A stretch of 64,000 bases of DNA from Cordilura impudica (taxonomy: Eukaryota > Arthropoda > Insecta > Diptera > Scathophagidae), in contig OY821521.1 of assembly GCA_963682025.1 (NCBI GenBank), positions 102,479,111 to 102,543,110 of the forward strand. The letters are read 5' to 3'. Position numbers and translations under genes: made by a program. The first letter of the stretch is position 1. The number at the start of each line of letters is the position of its first letter. This document shows positions 10,640 through 22,450 of the stretch, piece by piece. The notes under the pieces are model-generated. The model saw only the letters and a list, made by a program, of their open reading frames with translations. It made no database searches and was not told the DNA's origin.

Positions 10640-12350
10640 TTTTTTTTATATTATTGATCTCAGGAAAATAGGTTATGGGAAGGAGGAAGAGGGAGTAGTG
10701 TTTGTGGATATTTGATTTAAATTTTTTTAGAATATACATAGCTGGCTGGTAAGACCTGCGCGGGGAGTTTATTCCATATACGTCTAGTTCGACAGATAAA
10801 CGAATTTTATCTGTGATGCATTGTGCGGTCAACTGGATAATATACTACACAGAGATGTGATCTACTAGAGAAGCGGGTTGAGCGAACTGAAACTCGGTCA
10901 CGCGGAATGAGTTCGCTAATCTCAGAAGATCATTTCCCATGTTATTATCTATAGAACACTACTACACACATTCCGACGATGTTCCAACAAGTCAACAGTT
11001 GGATAACCTACTGTCATTAATGAGGACCAACGCCCTCCTTTGCACATGGTACAGTAGCTCCAAAGTATACTTTAAATCCCCTGCCCAGATATGTGAGTTG
11101 TATTCCATCTCGGTCGGATGTAAGTGGTATAGATATTAAGGAGACCAGAAGGAGTGAAATAATTTTTGCACCGTTTTAGAAAACCAAAACACTTGAATGC
11201 TTCTTTCGACACTTGAAAAATATGGTCCTTCTAACGAACATCACACTGAATTCTCATGTCCAGAGCATCAAGAGTATCCGATGACTCAATACCTACACCA
11301 CCCATGTATACAGACGATATTGTTTAATCAACCCGAGTGTGTCATTCAAAAGGCTTGGTCTACAATTAAAGGAAAATAAATGACAAATGTTTCTGTCATC
11401 TGCGAAAGAGTATATGGAATTGAAAGTTTGGCATGGAGATCGTTTAGATAGATAAAGAAAATAGAAGGAGGAAGAACAGAACCTTGGGGTGCCCCCGAAT
11501 TACGCTGAAGCTCATTGGATGAGATCACATCAATAACAACACGTATTGAGCGGTCTCTGAGAAAACTCCATATAAATCGAGAAAGTCATTACCGACCCCA
11601 AATGCAATAAACTTTGATATCAATGCACAGTGCCACACACGATCGAATGCCTTCAAAATATCTAGATCAACCACTCTATTTCACCAAAATTGTGAATCGA
11701 TCGACTCCAGCGCTCAGAAAGTAGAGCTAACGGGTCTCCCGTAGAACGATTTCTATGGAAGCCCCACTGTCGATCATTAAGAAGTGAGTAGGCCCTCAGG
11801 TAGTTCACAAGATGGAAATTATCGTTGAGAGCGCACAGCAGATTGCAATTGGACAGTAACTTTCAGCGTTATTAGTCTCACTCTTTTCAGGGATTGGTTG
11901 GACATTGGCAACCTTACAGCAAGCGGGAAAGACTCCGGCACGGTACGAAATGCTGAAAAGGCCAATGGACTGGTTAGCCTCGAAGAGCACTGTTTCAGCA
12001 CCAGTGCTGACTTATTTACATTTAGATTCGAAATAAACTTTTTAACTGCATGTGCTTGGAAGAAGATTTTAGTGATAGTACGCTTTCAAGTTTTGGCAGT
12101 GGTTGATCGCTGTCCGGCAAAAACGAATTTTTTGCAAAAGTTCAGCTAAAAGGTTGGCCTTATCAACTGGTTCAATGAATATTTGGTCATTCATTACAAG
12201 CATTGGGATAGCAGAGCTAATATTATTCTTTACTCTATTAACAACTGACCAAAGACGCTGATTGTAAAGAAACTTTTCGCGCTTTAGTGATTTGGGACAT
12301 TCATTTCTCGCCTGTTTGCGTTGCAGTTCAGTTATTTTAGGTCGCATTCC
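10640..12350 (-). pseudogene. LINE remnant, reverse transcriptase and C-terminal region
   Basis: Read on the minus strand in several frames. About 12347-12069 codes the pre-RT linker (residues ...WSVVNRVKNN...IPMLV...). About 12000-11800 codes an early RT segment, about 11690-11620 a RKAFDRVWH-like motif, and 11528-11346 an RNSGAPQGSVLPPS box. About 10820-10720 codes a C-terminal segment (RTRRIWNKLPAQVLP type) typical of the end of LINE ORF2. There are many frameshifts and stops. The usual YADD box is not recognisable: the matching stretch reads LSQMTET. It is a dead element that ends at the inverted repeat at 10.64 kb. Confidence 0.75.
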
Positions 12351-12379
12351 CCATATAATTCCCGATCAACACTTGAGCC

Positions 12380-12515
12380 TGTCAAAACGAAAATATTGAA
12401 CTTTTTCGTATCTGCACATTAGAAATTACTAAATATAACACTACATGATGCTGATTTTCTATATCCACTTATTGACTCGAAGCGCATGGTATAGGGTATC
12501 GTATATCGTATGAAT
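12380..12515 (-). repeat. Family A repeat end
   Basis: Reverse-orientation terminal fragment: AACTTTTTCGTATCTGCA, then TTTTCTATATCCACTTATTG, then ATGGTATAGGGTATCGTAT. Confidence 0.6.
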
Positions 12516-13194
12516 ACTCATACATATATTCACGGCAAAAAAAAACTTGAGATAAAATTTTAGCTATAACTTGGAAATAAAAAGCAACATATAAAAAAAT
12601 TAAAAACGAAATTAAGTGCATTATTGGTAGATATTTAATTTCAAACTCGATTTTTAGTTTTCACCAAATACCTAGTACAGATAAAGGTTAAAATTAATCT
12701 CAGAAATAATAATTAAAATTAGAGCGAAATGTGACTCACGGAAACATCGCTGCAATAACACTCACAATTTTTTTTTCTCGCTCACTCACGCCTCAAGTTT
12801 GTATTTATACTTCGGTATACTTAGGTGAAAATCACTAAGAATAAGATTTTTAAATAAATAAATTGGAATGTTTCAAAAATATTTACTTTTTCAACTCATG
12901 CCAATTTATGGCCTTAAATACAATATTTTTAGCAAGTTACGGCTAGAAACACTGATTTTTTCAGTAATTTTGAAAAATTAAAAAATAATTTTTTTGTACA
13001 ATATTTATCTTAACAAAAAATTCAGATATATACTGAAAAAAAGAACCTCCAGTTGGCGACTCCATTATAAAAAAATGGAAAAACATTAACATGAGTTGAT
13101 TTACGATTTTTACCACTGCACTCTCAACAACAAAATAATTACTTAAATTTGACAGAGTACTGCACGAAATATAAACAATCCACTTATCTACTTA
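12516..13194. other. Intergenic DNA, nothing recognised
   Basis: AT-rich with A- and T-runs. No supportable feature. Confidence 0.4.
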
Positions 13195-13345
13195 AACGTA
13201 CAAAGTACGTAAAGTACCCTTTTTAAAAAAGTATCTTTTCTTAAAATAGAGCCTTTCATTAATAAAGCCTTTCATTAATAAAGTACCCTTTCTTAAAAAA
13301 GTATGTTATCTTAAAAAAGTACCTTTCTAAGAAAAATGCATTTTC
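13195..13345. repeat. GTAC-centred A/T array, copy 1
   Basis: Degenerate units of AAAGTACC, TTTTTTAAAAAAGTA and CTTTTCTTAAAA types repeat about every 18-25 bp. The same motif grammar recurs at 20.2, 58.0 and 59.0 kb. Confidence 0.6.
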
Positions 13346-13511
13346 TTTTATAATTTTTGATTTTGAAATTTATTTGCTACAATTTTTTTTTATTGATAAA
13401 ATAGGTGCGGGAAAAAATTCTGATATATCAATAATACTTTACACAGGCGCAGCTCTTATACCGATCGGCTCTAAATCAGGTTTAGACGTAAACGCAGGTT
13501 ACGCAAACTAA

Positions 13512-13870
13512 AGCCCTTATTATGAGTTGCATTCCATCTTCGATCTTCGCTGGCTATCGAACATCGACTATCGAATGTCAAATTCGTATTATGAACTGGC
13601 AGCACAGTCGAAAATTTCGTTGTACAACGAATTTTCAATCGAACACAATTTTGCTTTCGATGCTGGATGGCAGTTTATAAAACTTATTGAAATATAAGTT
13701 GTAAATTATTTTAATTTTATGAGATTGATCTGCCTTGTGTGCATTGCCGCAGCAGTTAATCTGTAGAAGATAGCAATTCCATAAATGCCTCCTTGCCGTC
13801 CAAATGAAAATTCCTTCGATCAGTTAATTCGACCACAATCGAAAATCGAAAGTTGCTCATAATAGGCACC
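13512..13870. mobile_element. MITE, about 359 bp, TAA target duplication (PIF/Harbinger-like guess)
   Basis: The left end reads AGCCCTTATTATGAGTTGC after TAA (13509-13511). The right end is the imperfect reverse complement, GCTCATAATAGGCACC before TAA (13871-13873). A 3-bp TWA duplication fits PIF/Harbinger elements, but the family call is inference. The interior contains a near-perfect palindrome around 13612-13639 (GAAAATT/CGTTGTACAACG core) and repeated TCGAT-type motifs. There is no coding capacity. Confidence 0.65.
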
Positions 13871-13893
13871 TAAATGTCGCAATTATGCAAACC

Positions 13894-14235
13894 AGCAGAT
13901 TCCAGCCCTCGAAATTTGAGTGCAATTTATAGGCAACTTTATTTCTCAACTTAGTCAATTCAGAAACCAACACTTTTTTGGGTTATTATTATTATTGTGA
14001 ATGAAGATAACAAACACATCAACAAATTGAATAAACACACACATAGTATATGTATAATTTTATGTATGTGTTAGTAGCAACTTTAAATGCAATTTACTCA
14101 AAATAAAGGAAAAAATTTTAAAATCTGTATATCTGGTAAACAGCTAAAAGGAAATACCTCTCCAATTATATACGTCTTGTCAAAATCGGGATAAAACAGT
14201 AGAACAAAGCATCGGTAACAGAAAATCGCCTAGCC
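13894..14235 (+). repeat. Dispersed repeat family C, copy 1
   Basis: It starts AGCAGATTCCAGCCCTCGAA and ends near AAAATCGCCTAGCC, with a TGTATGTGTTAGTAGCAACT block and a GTCAAAATCGGGATAAAAC block between. Copies 2 (18580-18931) and 3 (28084-28340) share the order in reverse orientation. No terminal inverted repeat or ORF is seen. Confidence 0.75.
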
Positions 14236-15133
14236 TATTGATATTATAGATATATATTTAGATGATATTTTGTATACATGCTTTTATCGGGTATACTTTT
14301 AAGTATGTATCGGGTAACTCTAATTTGTTAATTGTTTTTTTTTTTTTTGTATAATTCAGACAAAAGTATTTACAAGGGTCGTTTCTAATTTTTTTTTAAA
14401 TTATCGCATGATTTCTAAGGTCACAAGACTTTCTTATAAGGAACAGACTTTAGGTGTTATAATGCCGGCTGTTTTAGATAATGAATCTCATTGGTGTTCT
14501 ACGAGATACTTAGGGAATTTTAAGTTTTCTATTCTAGTAAGAGAAAGATAATGAAATTTTTCAGATAGTAATTCATTATTTCTATAGAAGACACGATCAT
14601 TGTTTTATATAACCAAAAAATTATAATAGAAACTGGCCAAAGAGAAAAGCAATGAACTGTAATATTAATTGATATTCGAATTTAAATTTCAGCACCGGCA
14701 ACAGTTTTAAAGTGGTAGGTGATTCGGTACAGCCGATTTTAACATTCTTACTTGTTTTACCCATTTTTATCTCATCATTTGTTTACCTTAAAAATTGTTA
14801 TGGCTCATAAATTGAATTCATGAAAATTTATTAATTGTTTGTTATTATTATTTTACTCAAAACCGGTTGTTCCCAACAGTATAATCTAAAACATTGAGCT
14901 GTACATATTTTGTCAGTGTACTCTAAACTAAGTCATTCATTCTTGAGAAAAAAGTTAATAAATAATAAAAGATCTTCACATCATTAGCAAAATCTTATAA
15001 GAAAAGATGAAACAGACTTTTAGTGTTGATTTACACATAGTGGAGAGTGTACAGAAAGCTGTAATTTTAAATATTTTTTTATAAGTTGACGAAAACAAAA
15101 ACCCAAATTTAATCTTATAATCGAGTAGAGAAA
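14236..15133. other. Serpin B upstream region
   Basis: AT-rich DNA without ORFs of interest. A TATAAG at 15080-15085 is the nearest TATA-like element to the serpin B start, but I see no initiator at the right distance, so the promoter is not assigned. Confidence 0.35.
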
Positions 15134-16533
15134 ATGTTGTGGCAATTGTGTTAGTATGCTTATCAAATAAAATAATTTTCTTAAACTCTATTATACACTA
15201 AATTAATCAATTCCAGATTTAATTGTTGCCCTATGTCATCATACGAGCGGCAAATTGATCAGCAATGTAGCACAGACTATAAATAGAAATATATTTGCTT
15301 CTGAATTGTATAACGCTGTGGCTACCGAAAAATTGAACGAAAATGTTGTCGTATCCCCTGCAGCCATACAAACATCTATGGCATTGGCCTATTACGGAGC
15401 TAAGGGCAAGACGGCAACCGAAATGGAAACCGGTTTACGATTGGGCGCAAGTGACCCTGAAGATGTTGTTAAAAGTTTTGGTGAATTTCAGCAAACTTTT
15501 GCCCGTGATAATAACATTCGTCTAGCGAATAATATTTACATCAACGAAAATCTTGAATTTAAACAAAAATTCAAAGATGTGGCCCAACGTAATTTTGAAG
15601 CGAATATCGAAAAGGCTGATTTCCATCCACCTTACAACAAACGTACGGCAGAACGCATCAATAAAGCAATGGAAACTAAAACGAATGGAAAAATCACTGA
15701 TATTCTAGCTCCCCTTCAATTGAATGATTTGACAGAAGGAGTTATCGTCAATGGCATCACCTTTAGTGCCCCCTGGCAAAAGGCTTTCCGCTCTGATAAG
15801 ACTTCGATGCGTAGTTTCGCAACTAGTGGTCGCCAATCTGTTAAGGTTGAGACTATGTGGACTATGAATAACTTTAAGTATGGTGAATTCAGCAATTTAG
15901 ATGCCAAAGTTGTGGAGATGCCTTATCAGAACTCGGAATACTCCATGATTGTGATTTTGCCAAATCGTAAAGATGGCTTACGTGACTTGCTAAAAAGTCT
16001 GAAGGGTAAAAATTTGGTTGCAGTTTTAGACCAAGGTCTTAGCTCTCAAAAAGTTGAAATTTATTTACCTAAATTCAGTGCTTCGTTTGGTGTAAGTCTG
16101 GAGGAACCCTTTAAACAGGTAACTACTGATGGCGTACATTAAAGTAATTAATTTACGTTTGTAAGATAACATGACTTCTAAACCGTTTCCCAGTTGGGTG
16201 TCACAACCATGTTTACACGCAATGGAGACTTTGGCAACATGTATCGTATGTTTGTCAGCCACTACATAAACAGTGCCAATCATAAAGCTCATGTGGAGGT
16301 TGCAGAAGCTGGCAGTGAACAACCTTTAGAATCTGGTGGTAAGTAAAAGGCAAACCTTTGAACATAATCGTTACATTTTGTTTTATAATTTCTGTCGTTA
16401 TTATTTAGGTCTTAAAAATCTGTTTTCACGTACAAAGAAATTCGATGCTGATCATCCGTTTGTGTTTTGCATTAAACATAAGGATTCTGTTATTATTGTG
16501 GTGGGTCATATTGCCAATTATGCTTACGTTTAA
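15134..16533 (+). CDS. Serpin B, secreted serpin, four exons, probably non-inhibitory
   Basis: Exons are 15134-15149, 15217-16118, 16194-16338 and 16409-16533; introns are 67, 75 and 70 bp, all GT-AG; the product is 395 residues, normal serpin length. The first intron is phase 1 directly after MLWQL. Splicing gives a signal peptide of about 17 residues and decides the start. Serpin blocks seen are NVVVSP, IVNGITF (Gly where Ala is usual), KVVEMPY, LGVTTMF and DHPFVF. The reactive-loop hinge (346-353) reads GSEQPLES: Pro and Glu replace the small residues needed for loop insertion, so inhibition is unlikely (inference from known serpin mechanism). P1 cannot be fixed because the loop is three residues shorter than that of serpin A; Phe360 or Arg362 are candidates. 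Intron positions and the 125-nt last exon match serpin A, which indicates gene duplication. Confidence 0.92.
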
Positions 16534-18579
16534 GTTATTATTCTATATTGTATTTAATTAACGAAACTATCATAAATTATCGTTTTCAGTTTAACAGAAT
16601 TTCCAGAAGTCTTTTTATTTCGTTATTTTACATGCAAACGCTTTTGTTTTCAATATTTATTGATACATACGTGTACATAACTGTAGCAACAAATCATCAA
16701 CAGCTTTTTTCGAAAATGTTTTGTGGTGTTTATAACCTACACCACTCTGCGGTCAGAGTATGATGGGTTTGTATTGATGTTTGTAACTACTCTTTTTAAC
16801 TTAACATAGTCGCCTAGACACCTAAGCTGCCTCCCGATATTCACTTAAATCTATACAAAAATAATTAAAAGTGTTAAAATTTTCTGTGCCGAGTCTCCCG
16901 TACCCCCACCTGCGTCTTAAACTCAATATTACAACCAATGTTAGGTACGGCTACCACTTTAAGACTGTGATCGAAACTCTAAGTTCAAATGCCAATTAAA
17001 TATTAAGTTAATTTATTATCTCAGCGGCCAGTTTCTAATATAATTTCTTGTTATAAAAACAATGCTCGTGAGTTCCATTATTTACTATCAAAAAATTTAA
17101 GTTCCATAAGTATGCTTTAAAAAAAATATATTTGGTTTATGATATACCTTCTTATTAAAGTAGATGTAAATTTCCAGGTCTATAATCTTTAAAAGATCGT
17201 AGATCATTTTTTTCTATAACTTTTATCTTCAATATTCTATCAAATGAGATTATGAATGGCTGTTTTGTGGGGATTTGCACAGAACAAATTATTAAAATGA
17301 ACCAATTGCAAGATGCTTAAAACTTCTAAACAGTTTCTTGCCATTATTGGATTTTAATTTAAATAAAAATAATGTTAATTAAAGTTATTTAAAATATTAA
17401 ATTAAGATATGTATCAAAGATATCATCTTTATTATAATAATTTTATATTAGTCTGTAATATGTAAATTAGTAGACTCAATTAAATAAATGAATAGAACAC
17501 CAACGAAATACATCGTTTAATGCAGCCGGCGTTATAATACCCGAAGTTTGTTCCCTATAAGACTGTGTTGAGACCGTAGAATACATACGGTAATTTAAAT
17601 GATTCTTAGCTAAAAATGTCCAGACATTAATATTAACAAAAAGCCAAATCTTGTAATAACTTAATTTACATTTAACAAAAAAAAAAACATAAAATCAGGT
17701 AAGAAGTTAAAGACGCTCCATACAAACAAAAAATGCCAGGCTTATGTATACTGACACATGGACAGCCGAACATCATCAAATCAACTAAGAAAGTGATTTA
17801 GAGTCGATTTAGTATAACACGTGGTATTGTGTAAAGTATTATTGATAGTTCCAAATATCAACAAAAACTTATGAAATATTTTTCGCCCAAAATTTCGTTC
17901 CTAACATGCTATTTTTTTTAACTTGTCTATTTGTAAAAAAAACCAAAAATTTTCTGACAGAAACAAATATCAAAATAATTAAGGGAAAATGGTGATGTAT
18001 ATAAAATTGTAACAAACCGGGTGTTCGATTATTTGCAAAAATGACAAAAGCTATCCAAACAATTTGTATTCCATTTTATTGTTATTTTTTAGGCTTTATT
18101 TTTATGAAAATTTGTATCATGTTTAAAATCATTTTCTAAAACAAAAGTCAAAAATCAATTCAAATTTTACAGATAAGCAAGTTATCTATAAAATAATTGA
18201 ATATATGACTAACAATAACAGAAGAGTGCATGAAAATAGTGTTTTCAATTTTAAAAACGCAGAATACGTATAAACGTTTTTATTTCGATTCACAAGTGTA
18301 ACTAACAATTATAAAAAAAAAAGTCTTTATAGTTAAAAACCACACCAGAAGGTAACGCCAACTATATCAAAATAGGAATCAGCTGGAAAACTTAACGACC
18401 TTTTAACATTTTTTACTTCCAGTTATGATCAGTAATACTTTCGATGTCTACAGAGACAGTTTGAAGAATAGATTCTTTTAATAATAATATACATAAAATT
18501 GAATCATTTGTTCTTTTAACTAAGAATTATTACTTATGGTTAATTGGTTACACAAAAGGTATGTTATCTATAATATTTT
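16534..18579. other. Intergenic DNA with family A scraps
   Basis: Bases 16725-16860 and 17715-17880 carry decayed family A blocks (CACCACTCTGCGGTCAGAG; ACTGACACATGGACAG then GATTTAGAGTCGATTTAG). The rest is AT-rich with no gene-like signal. Confidence 0.5.
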
Positions 18580-18931
18580 GGCTAGGCGATTTCTTGTGAC
18601 CGATGTTTTGTTCTACCGTTTTATCCCGATTTTGACCAAACGTATATCATTTGAAAGGTATTTCTTTTTAGCCGTTTCGCAGATTTACAGATTTTAGAAT
18701 TTTTTTCTTTATTTTGAGCAAATTGCACTTAAAATTGCTACTAACACATACATAAAATGCTATGTGTGTGTCTATTAAATTTTTCAATGTGTTTGTAATA
18801 AAAATGAGTTTGTTTTTTGTGTTGATTTGTGAATGGGATATAATTGATTAGCATACCTTTGGGGTCTTTATTTAATGAAAAAATAAAATCTCTTAGAATT
18901 TGTGCTCGAATTTTGAGGGCTGGAATCTGCT
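18580..18931 (-). repeat. Dispersed repeat family C, copy 2
   Basis: Reverse-orientation copy of the 13.9-kb repeat, from GGCTAGGCGATTTC to GGGCTGGAATCTGCT. The TTTTATCCCGATTTTGAC and ACTAACACATACATAAAA blocks are conserved. Confidence 0.75.
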
Positions 18932-19050
18932 AGTTGAAAAATAATATATTTCATAAAAATTTTACCAAGTTAATATATCCGTATGTTTAATTTTAAAAAA
19001 CGCCTACTAGTGAAAAGATATATATATAGATGACATCACAGTTACGTCCA

Positions 19051-19717
19051 ATTCACACCACGATTTTTGACCACGTCGTTTTTCTTAATTCTCTTTTGAA
19101 GCGGCTACTAAAAACCTATTGCATTCATACGATGATTTTTAGTTTCAAGTCTTGTTTTAAATCTGCTTTAGTTTATTTTTCGCATTAAGAAAAATATAAA
19201 AAATATATGAATTAATTTAAATTCAAATGAACTTCTTTATTTTTCAATTTAATTTATTTATTTGTTAAATATTTTTTACATTATTTCATTATAAGATTTA
19301 ATCTTTTTATACTAAATAATTTATCATAATTTTTCACACTTTAAAAAAAATCTATTTAATTTTTAAACTATTAAGAGTAGTATCTTCAGAATATCTAATC
19401 AAATAGCGGAACGTATCAATATTTAAAAGTTTTAAGTTAAAACATATTCAGTTTAAAGAGATTATGCATAAATATTAAATAAAATAAATAAAAATGTAAG
19501 CGATTGTTGATCTCACTGAAGTGGCGACTTCAAAGTACGAAATAGAATAAAACGTAACAAGAAAGAAAGAAATGAATGTAAAGAGAAATGTGAAAAAAGT
19601 CTTGAAAAACAGTAATCGTGTCTTTTTGTTTACCCCTCTTGCTTCTCTACACTGTTCGCCTACAAACAAAAATAGACGTCGAAAAACGACGTCGTCAAAA
19701 GTCGCCGTGGAAACAGA
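19051..19717. mobile_element. Non-autonomous element with about 30-bp inverted ends
   Basis: The left arm at about 19055-19084 (CACGATTTTTGACC then ACGTCGTTTTTC) is the imperfect reverse complement of the right arm at 19681-19710 (GAAAAACGACGTCGTCAAAA then GTCGCCGTGG). The interior of about 600 bp is AT-rich and non-coding. I cannot fix the target duplication, and the superfamily is unassigned. Confidence 0.55.
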
Positions 19718-20169
19718 ACCTTGGTATTCTTGTAATTACTAATTTGTAATTAAAGTAAGGGTTACCAAGCTTAGTGAATTATTTTTGCAAAGCCTACGGA
19801 AAATAGTTTTGATCATTAGACTTCATTAACTATTCTTAAGCTTTGCTAGATTTTCAGTGATTTTATAGGAAATACTGGAATTTTAAAAATATTGAAGAAT
19901 AACCTTCATAAAAATATTTCTAATCTGAGAGTGTTTCTATAAATCAAATATCCTAAATTGATCAAAAAATGATATACTACATATTAAAAACTTTACACTA
20001 AAAAATTTAAGATGCTTCCATATAAAAAAATATCTAATATTAATATTTTTCTATAAAAATCAAAATAAAGCTATTTCTACTTTGAAAGAGTTGCAAAAAA
20101 GTCACCAAAATTACTTAAGTTTTATTAAAATCTTGAAATATTTATTTCATTTATTATTAATCTTTTAAA

Positions 20170-20540
20170 GCAGATTCCTTTCTAAGAAAATATACTGTTT
20201 AATAATGGTATTTTTTTTTAACAAAAGGTGCTTCTTTAAAAAACTGCAATTTTTAAAAGGGTACTTTTTTAAGAAATTGTACTTTTTTAAGAAAAGGTAA
20301 TTTTTCAAGAAAAGGTACTTTAAAAAAGTCATTATTAAAAAGGTACCCTTTTAAGAAAACTAAGGTGCATTTCTCAAAAAAGACACCATTGTAAGAAAAA
20401 TACTACTTTTTTAAATGTTTGTATATGTACTTTTTAAAAAAAAGATATTTAAAAAGAAATTCGCTTTAAAAAAATGCTTTTTTTAAAAAAGTTAATTTTT
20501 TAATACAAGGTACTTTTTTAATTCTTTCAGGTTTGGTGGT
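20170..20540. repeat. GTAC-centred A/T array, copy 2
   Basis: Units such as AAAAGGTACTTTAAAAAAG, AAAAAGGTACCCTTTTAAG and TTTTTTAAGAAAAGGTA recur irregularly. Many centre on GTAC or TTTAAA and are self-complementary. Confidence 0.65.
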
Positions 20541-22110
20541 CAGTGATATCTATTGAGAAAATGTAAACTAATTACTTTTTTAAAAGTATTCGTTGATCGT
20601 TTATTGTAAATCTTTGCCGTAAGGGTGCGCTAGTTGAACTTGTATATATTTTTGAATAGGTGGTAATCCATTGCTTTTTTAACGGGACTTTCCTGATTAA
20701 AATAAAAAAAGCTTACAGTGTTTATTTTTCAACTAATTTAGTGGTCCTTACTTCTTTAGTACTTGTTTTGTTGTTTTGCGATAACATAAATATATATTAT
20801 ATTATATTCTTCGATAAATAATGTAAGTAATATATAGGAAGGGTTACTAACCACTGTGGTACGAGTATATTCTACATTATTTGTTTTTTTTATATAATTT
20901 TATGTTATATTATAAGAATGCCACGAGTACTCGCTGACCATGAAATTGAAAATGTTTTTGCTGGAAAATATACCTTTGGATTGTGAAAGTGTGTGCAGTT
21001 TTGAATCAGACGAAGAAAACAATTGTGACCGTGAAACCGATATGATGGTATTCGGTGATATACTTGATGGTGATTTTGACTCGGATGATGATATACTTTT
21101 ATTGAATTTGTGTCAGTTACCCATTACGAATTCTTTTGTATTATCTACCCAAACTGCAGTGCAACCAAAATGGAAAAGATATTTTAGAATGGAAGAGCCG
21201 GGTGAACACACAGGAGGTGGAGGTGTCCATAATGATATAGAACTATAAGGTATCACACCAACAAAATTATTTCACTTACTTTGGTCAGAGAATTTAGTAG
21301 AAACAATTTGTTTTCAAACAAATTTATATGCTACGCAAAAAGGAACACCTTTTACACCTACTATACCTGAAGAAATTGTATTTCCTGCTTTGAATTTAGT
21401 GATGGGTATACCAAAATTGCCTAGCTATAAGAATTACTGGTCTTCAGCCCCTGATATGAACGACATACTTACACATATCTTCTTTTATGACACTCAACCG
21501 CTTTGGCTGGCATCTTAATAATTTGCACTGGAAAAACAATGTGCTAATGCCTAAAAAACTGATGCTAATTACGACAAATTACACTGTGGAACAAATTCAG
21601 GTTAGCAAAAGTTAGGTCGATTCTGAGAGTGAGGGGTAAAAATAGAGGCTAAATTAGAAGACCCGTATCGCGGCGTTTGTTTATGTTAGTTCGAATTTAT
21701 TTTTAATCGACCTTCGAACTTTGCAGTCAAATGCCGATTTTCAGCATATTGTTTATATGGTTTTTTTTTGGCTATAACTCGTCGACTAATTGATATTTTT
21801 CAATCTGTAAAAGCCAAATTATTGGTAGAGACCTGTGCAACAATTAAAATTTTTAAAAAAATTGATTTAGAAAATTTTTGTGGTGCTTATGAAGCAAAAT
21901 GATGGAAAAATTATTTTTTTTCATGCTTTTTGAAAATATTTTCCGCAAAACTAAGTCTTTTTTGGTTTCTGTTTGATCTATAATATGCTTCTCAGTTTCT
22001 TCAATAAATTTCATTTGAAAAGACAACAATCATAATAATAAACCTACGTTTTCCATATTCTGAGAAGAAATCCATGGATGTAGCAGCGGCAGTTGTAGTA
22101 CTGATATCTG

Positions 22111-22144
22111 TTTGAAGATCAATACTTCGGTATTGATCTTCAAA
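22111..22144. repeat. Perfect 15-bp hairpin with TTCG loop
   Basis: TTTGAAGATCAATAC (22111-22125), loop TTCG, then the exact complement GTATTGATCTTCAAA (22130-22144). C(UUCG)G is an exceptionally stable RNA tetraloop. Partial pairing extends outwards: GTAGCAGCGGCAG on the left faces the complement of CTTGGCACTGCTAC on the right. Confidence 0.8.
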
Positions 22145-22219
22145 TACCGGACACTTGGCACTGCTACATAAGTTTTATTCTTTGCTTTCCTTCTATTCAA
22201 AGTTTAATGGTAGTTGATA

Positions 22220-22450
22220 CATCCATAGCAATTTTCTTCTTGATGCGGGCTGTTGTCTAACCACGTCATTGGTATACCAAAAGGATAACCTTCTTCTTTT
22301 CACTTTTCCATTGCATAAGAGTTGAACAGCAATTAAAGCAAACTTTTTTAGGGGCATAGTTTACGTCAGTGATAAACTCTTGCGAAAAAAATATTGTTTA
22401 TAGGCACAAACATTACAAAAGTGGTAAATTTTACATTTTGGTTCCGACAT
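22220..22450 (-). pseudogene. Cysteine-rich coding relic inside the foldback element
   Basis: From an ATG at 22450 (minus strand) the reading is MSEPKCKIYHFCNVCAYKQ. After a slip in a T-run it gives QEFITDVNYAPKKVCFNCC and LMQWKSEKKK, and after a slip in an AAG-run GYPFGIPMTWLDN and ENCYGCINY before a stop. Four cysteine pairs (CNVC, CFNCC, CYGC and an isolated C) suggest a zinc-binding protein. I recall similar GIPMxW...DCYxC proteins from arthropod repeats, but no family name can be defended here. It may be the remnant of the element's own gene. Confidence 0.5.

Noticed and set aside
15343..16322. Alternate-frame and minus-strand ORFs over serpin B
   Set aside because: Lie inside exons of the spliced serpin; no independent support.
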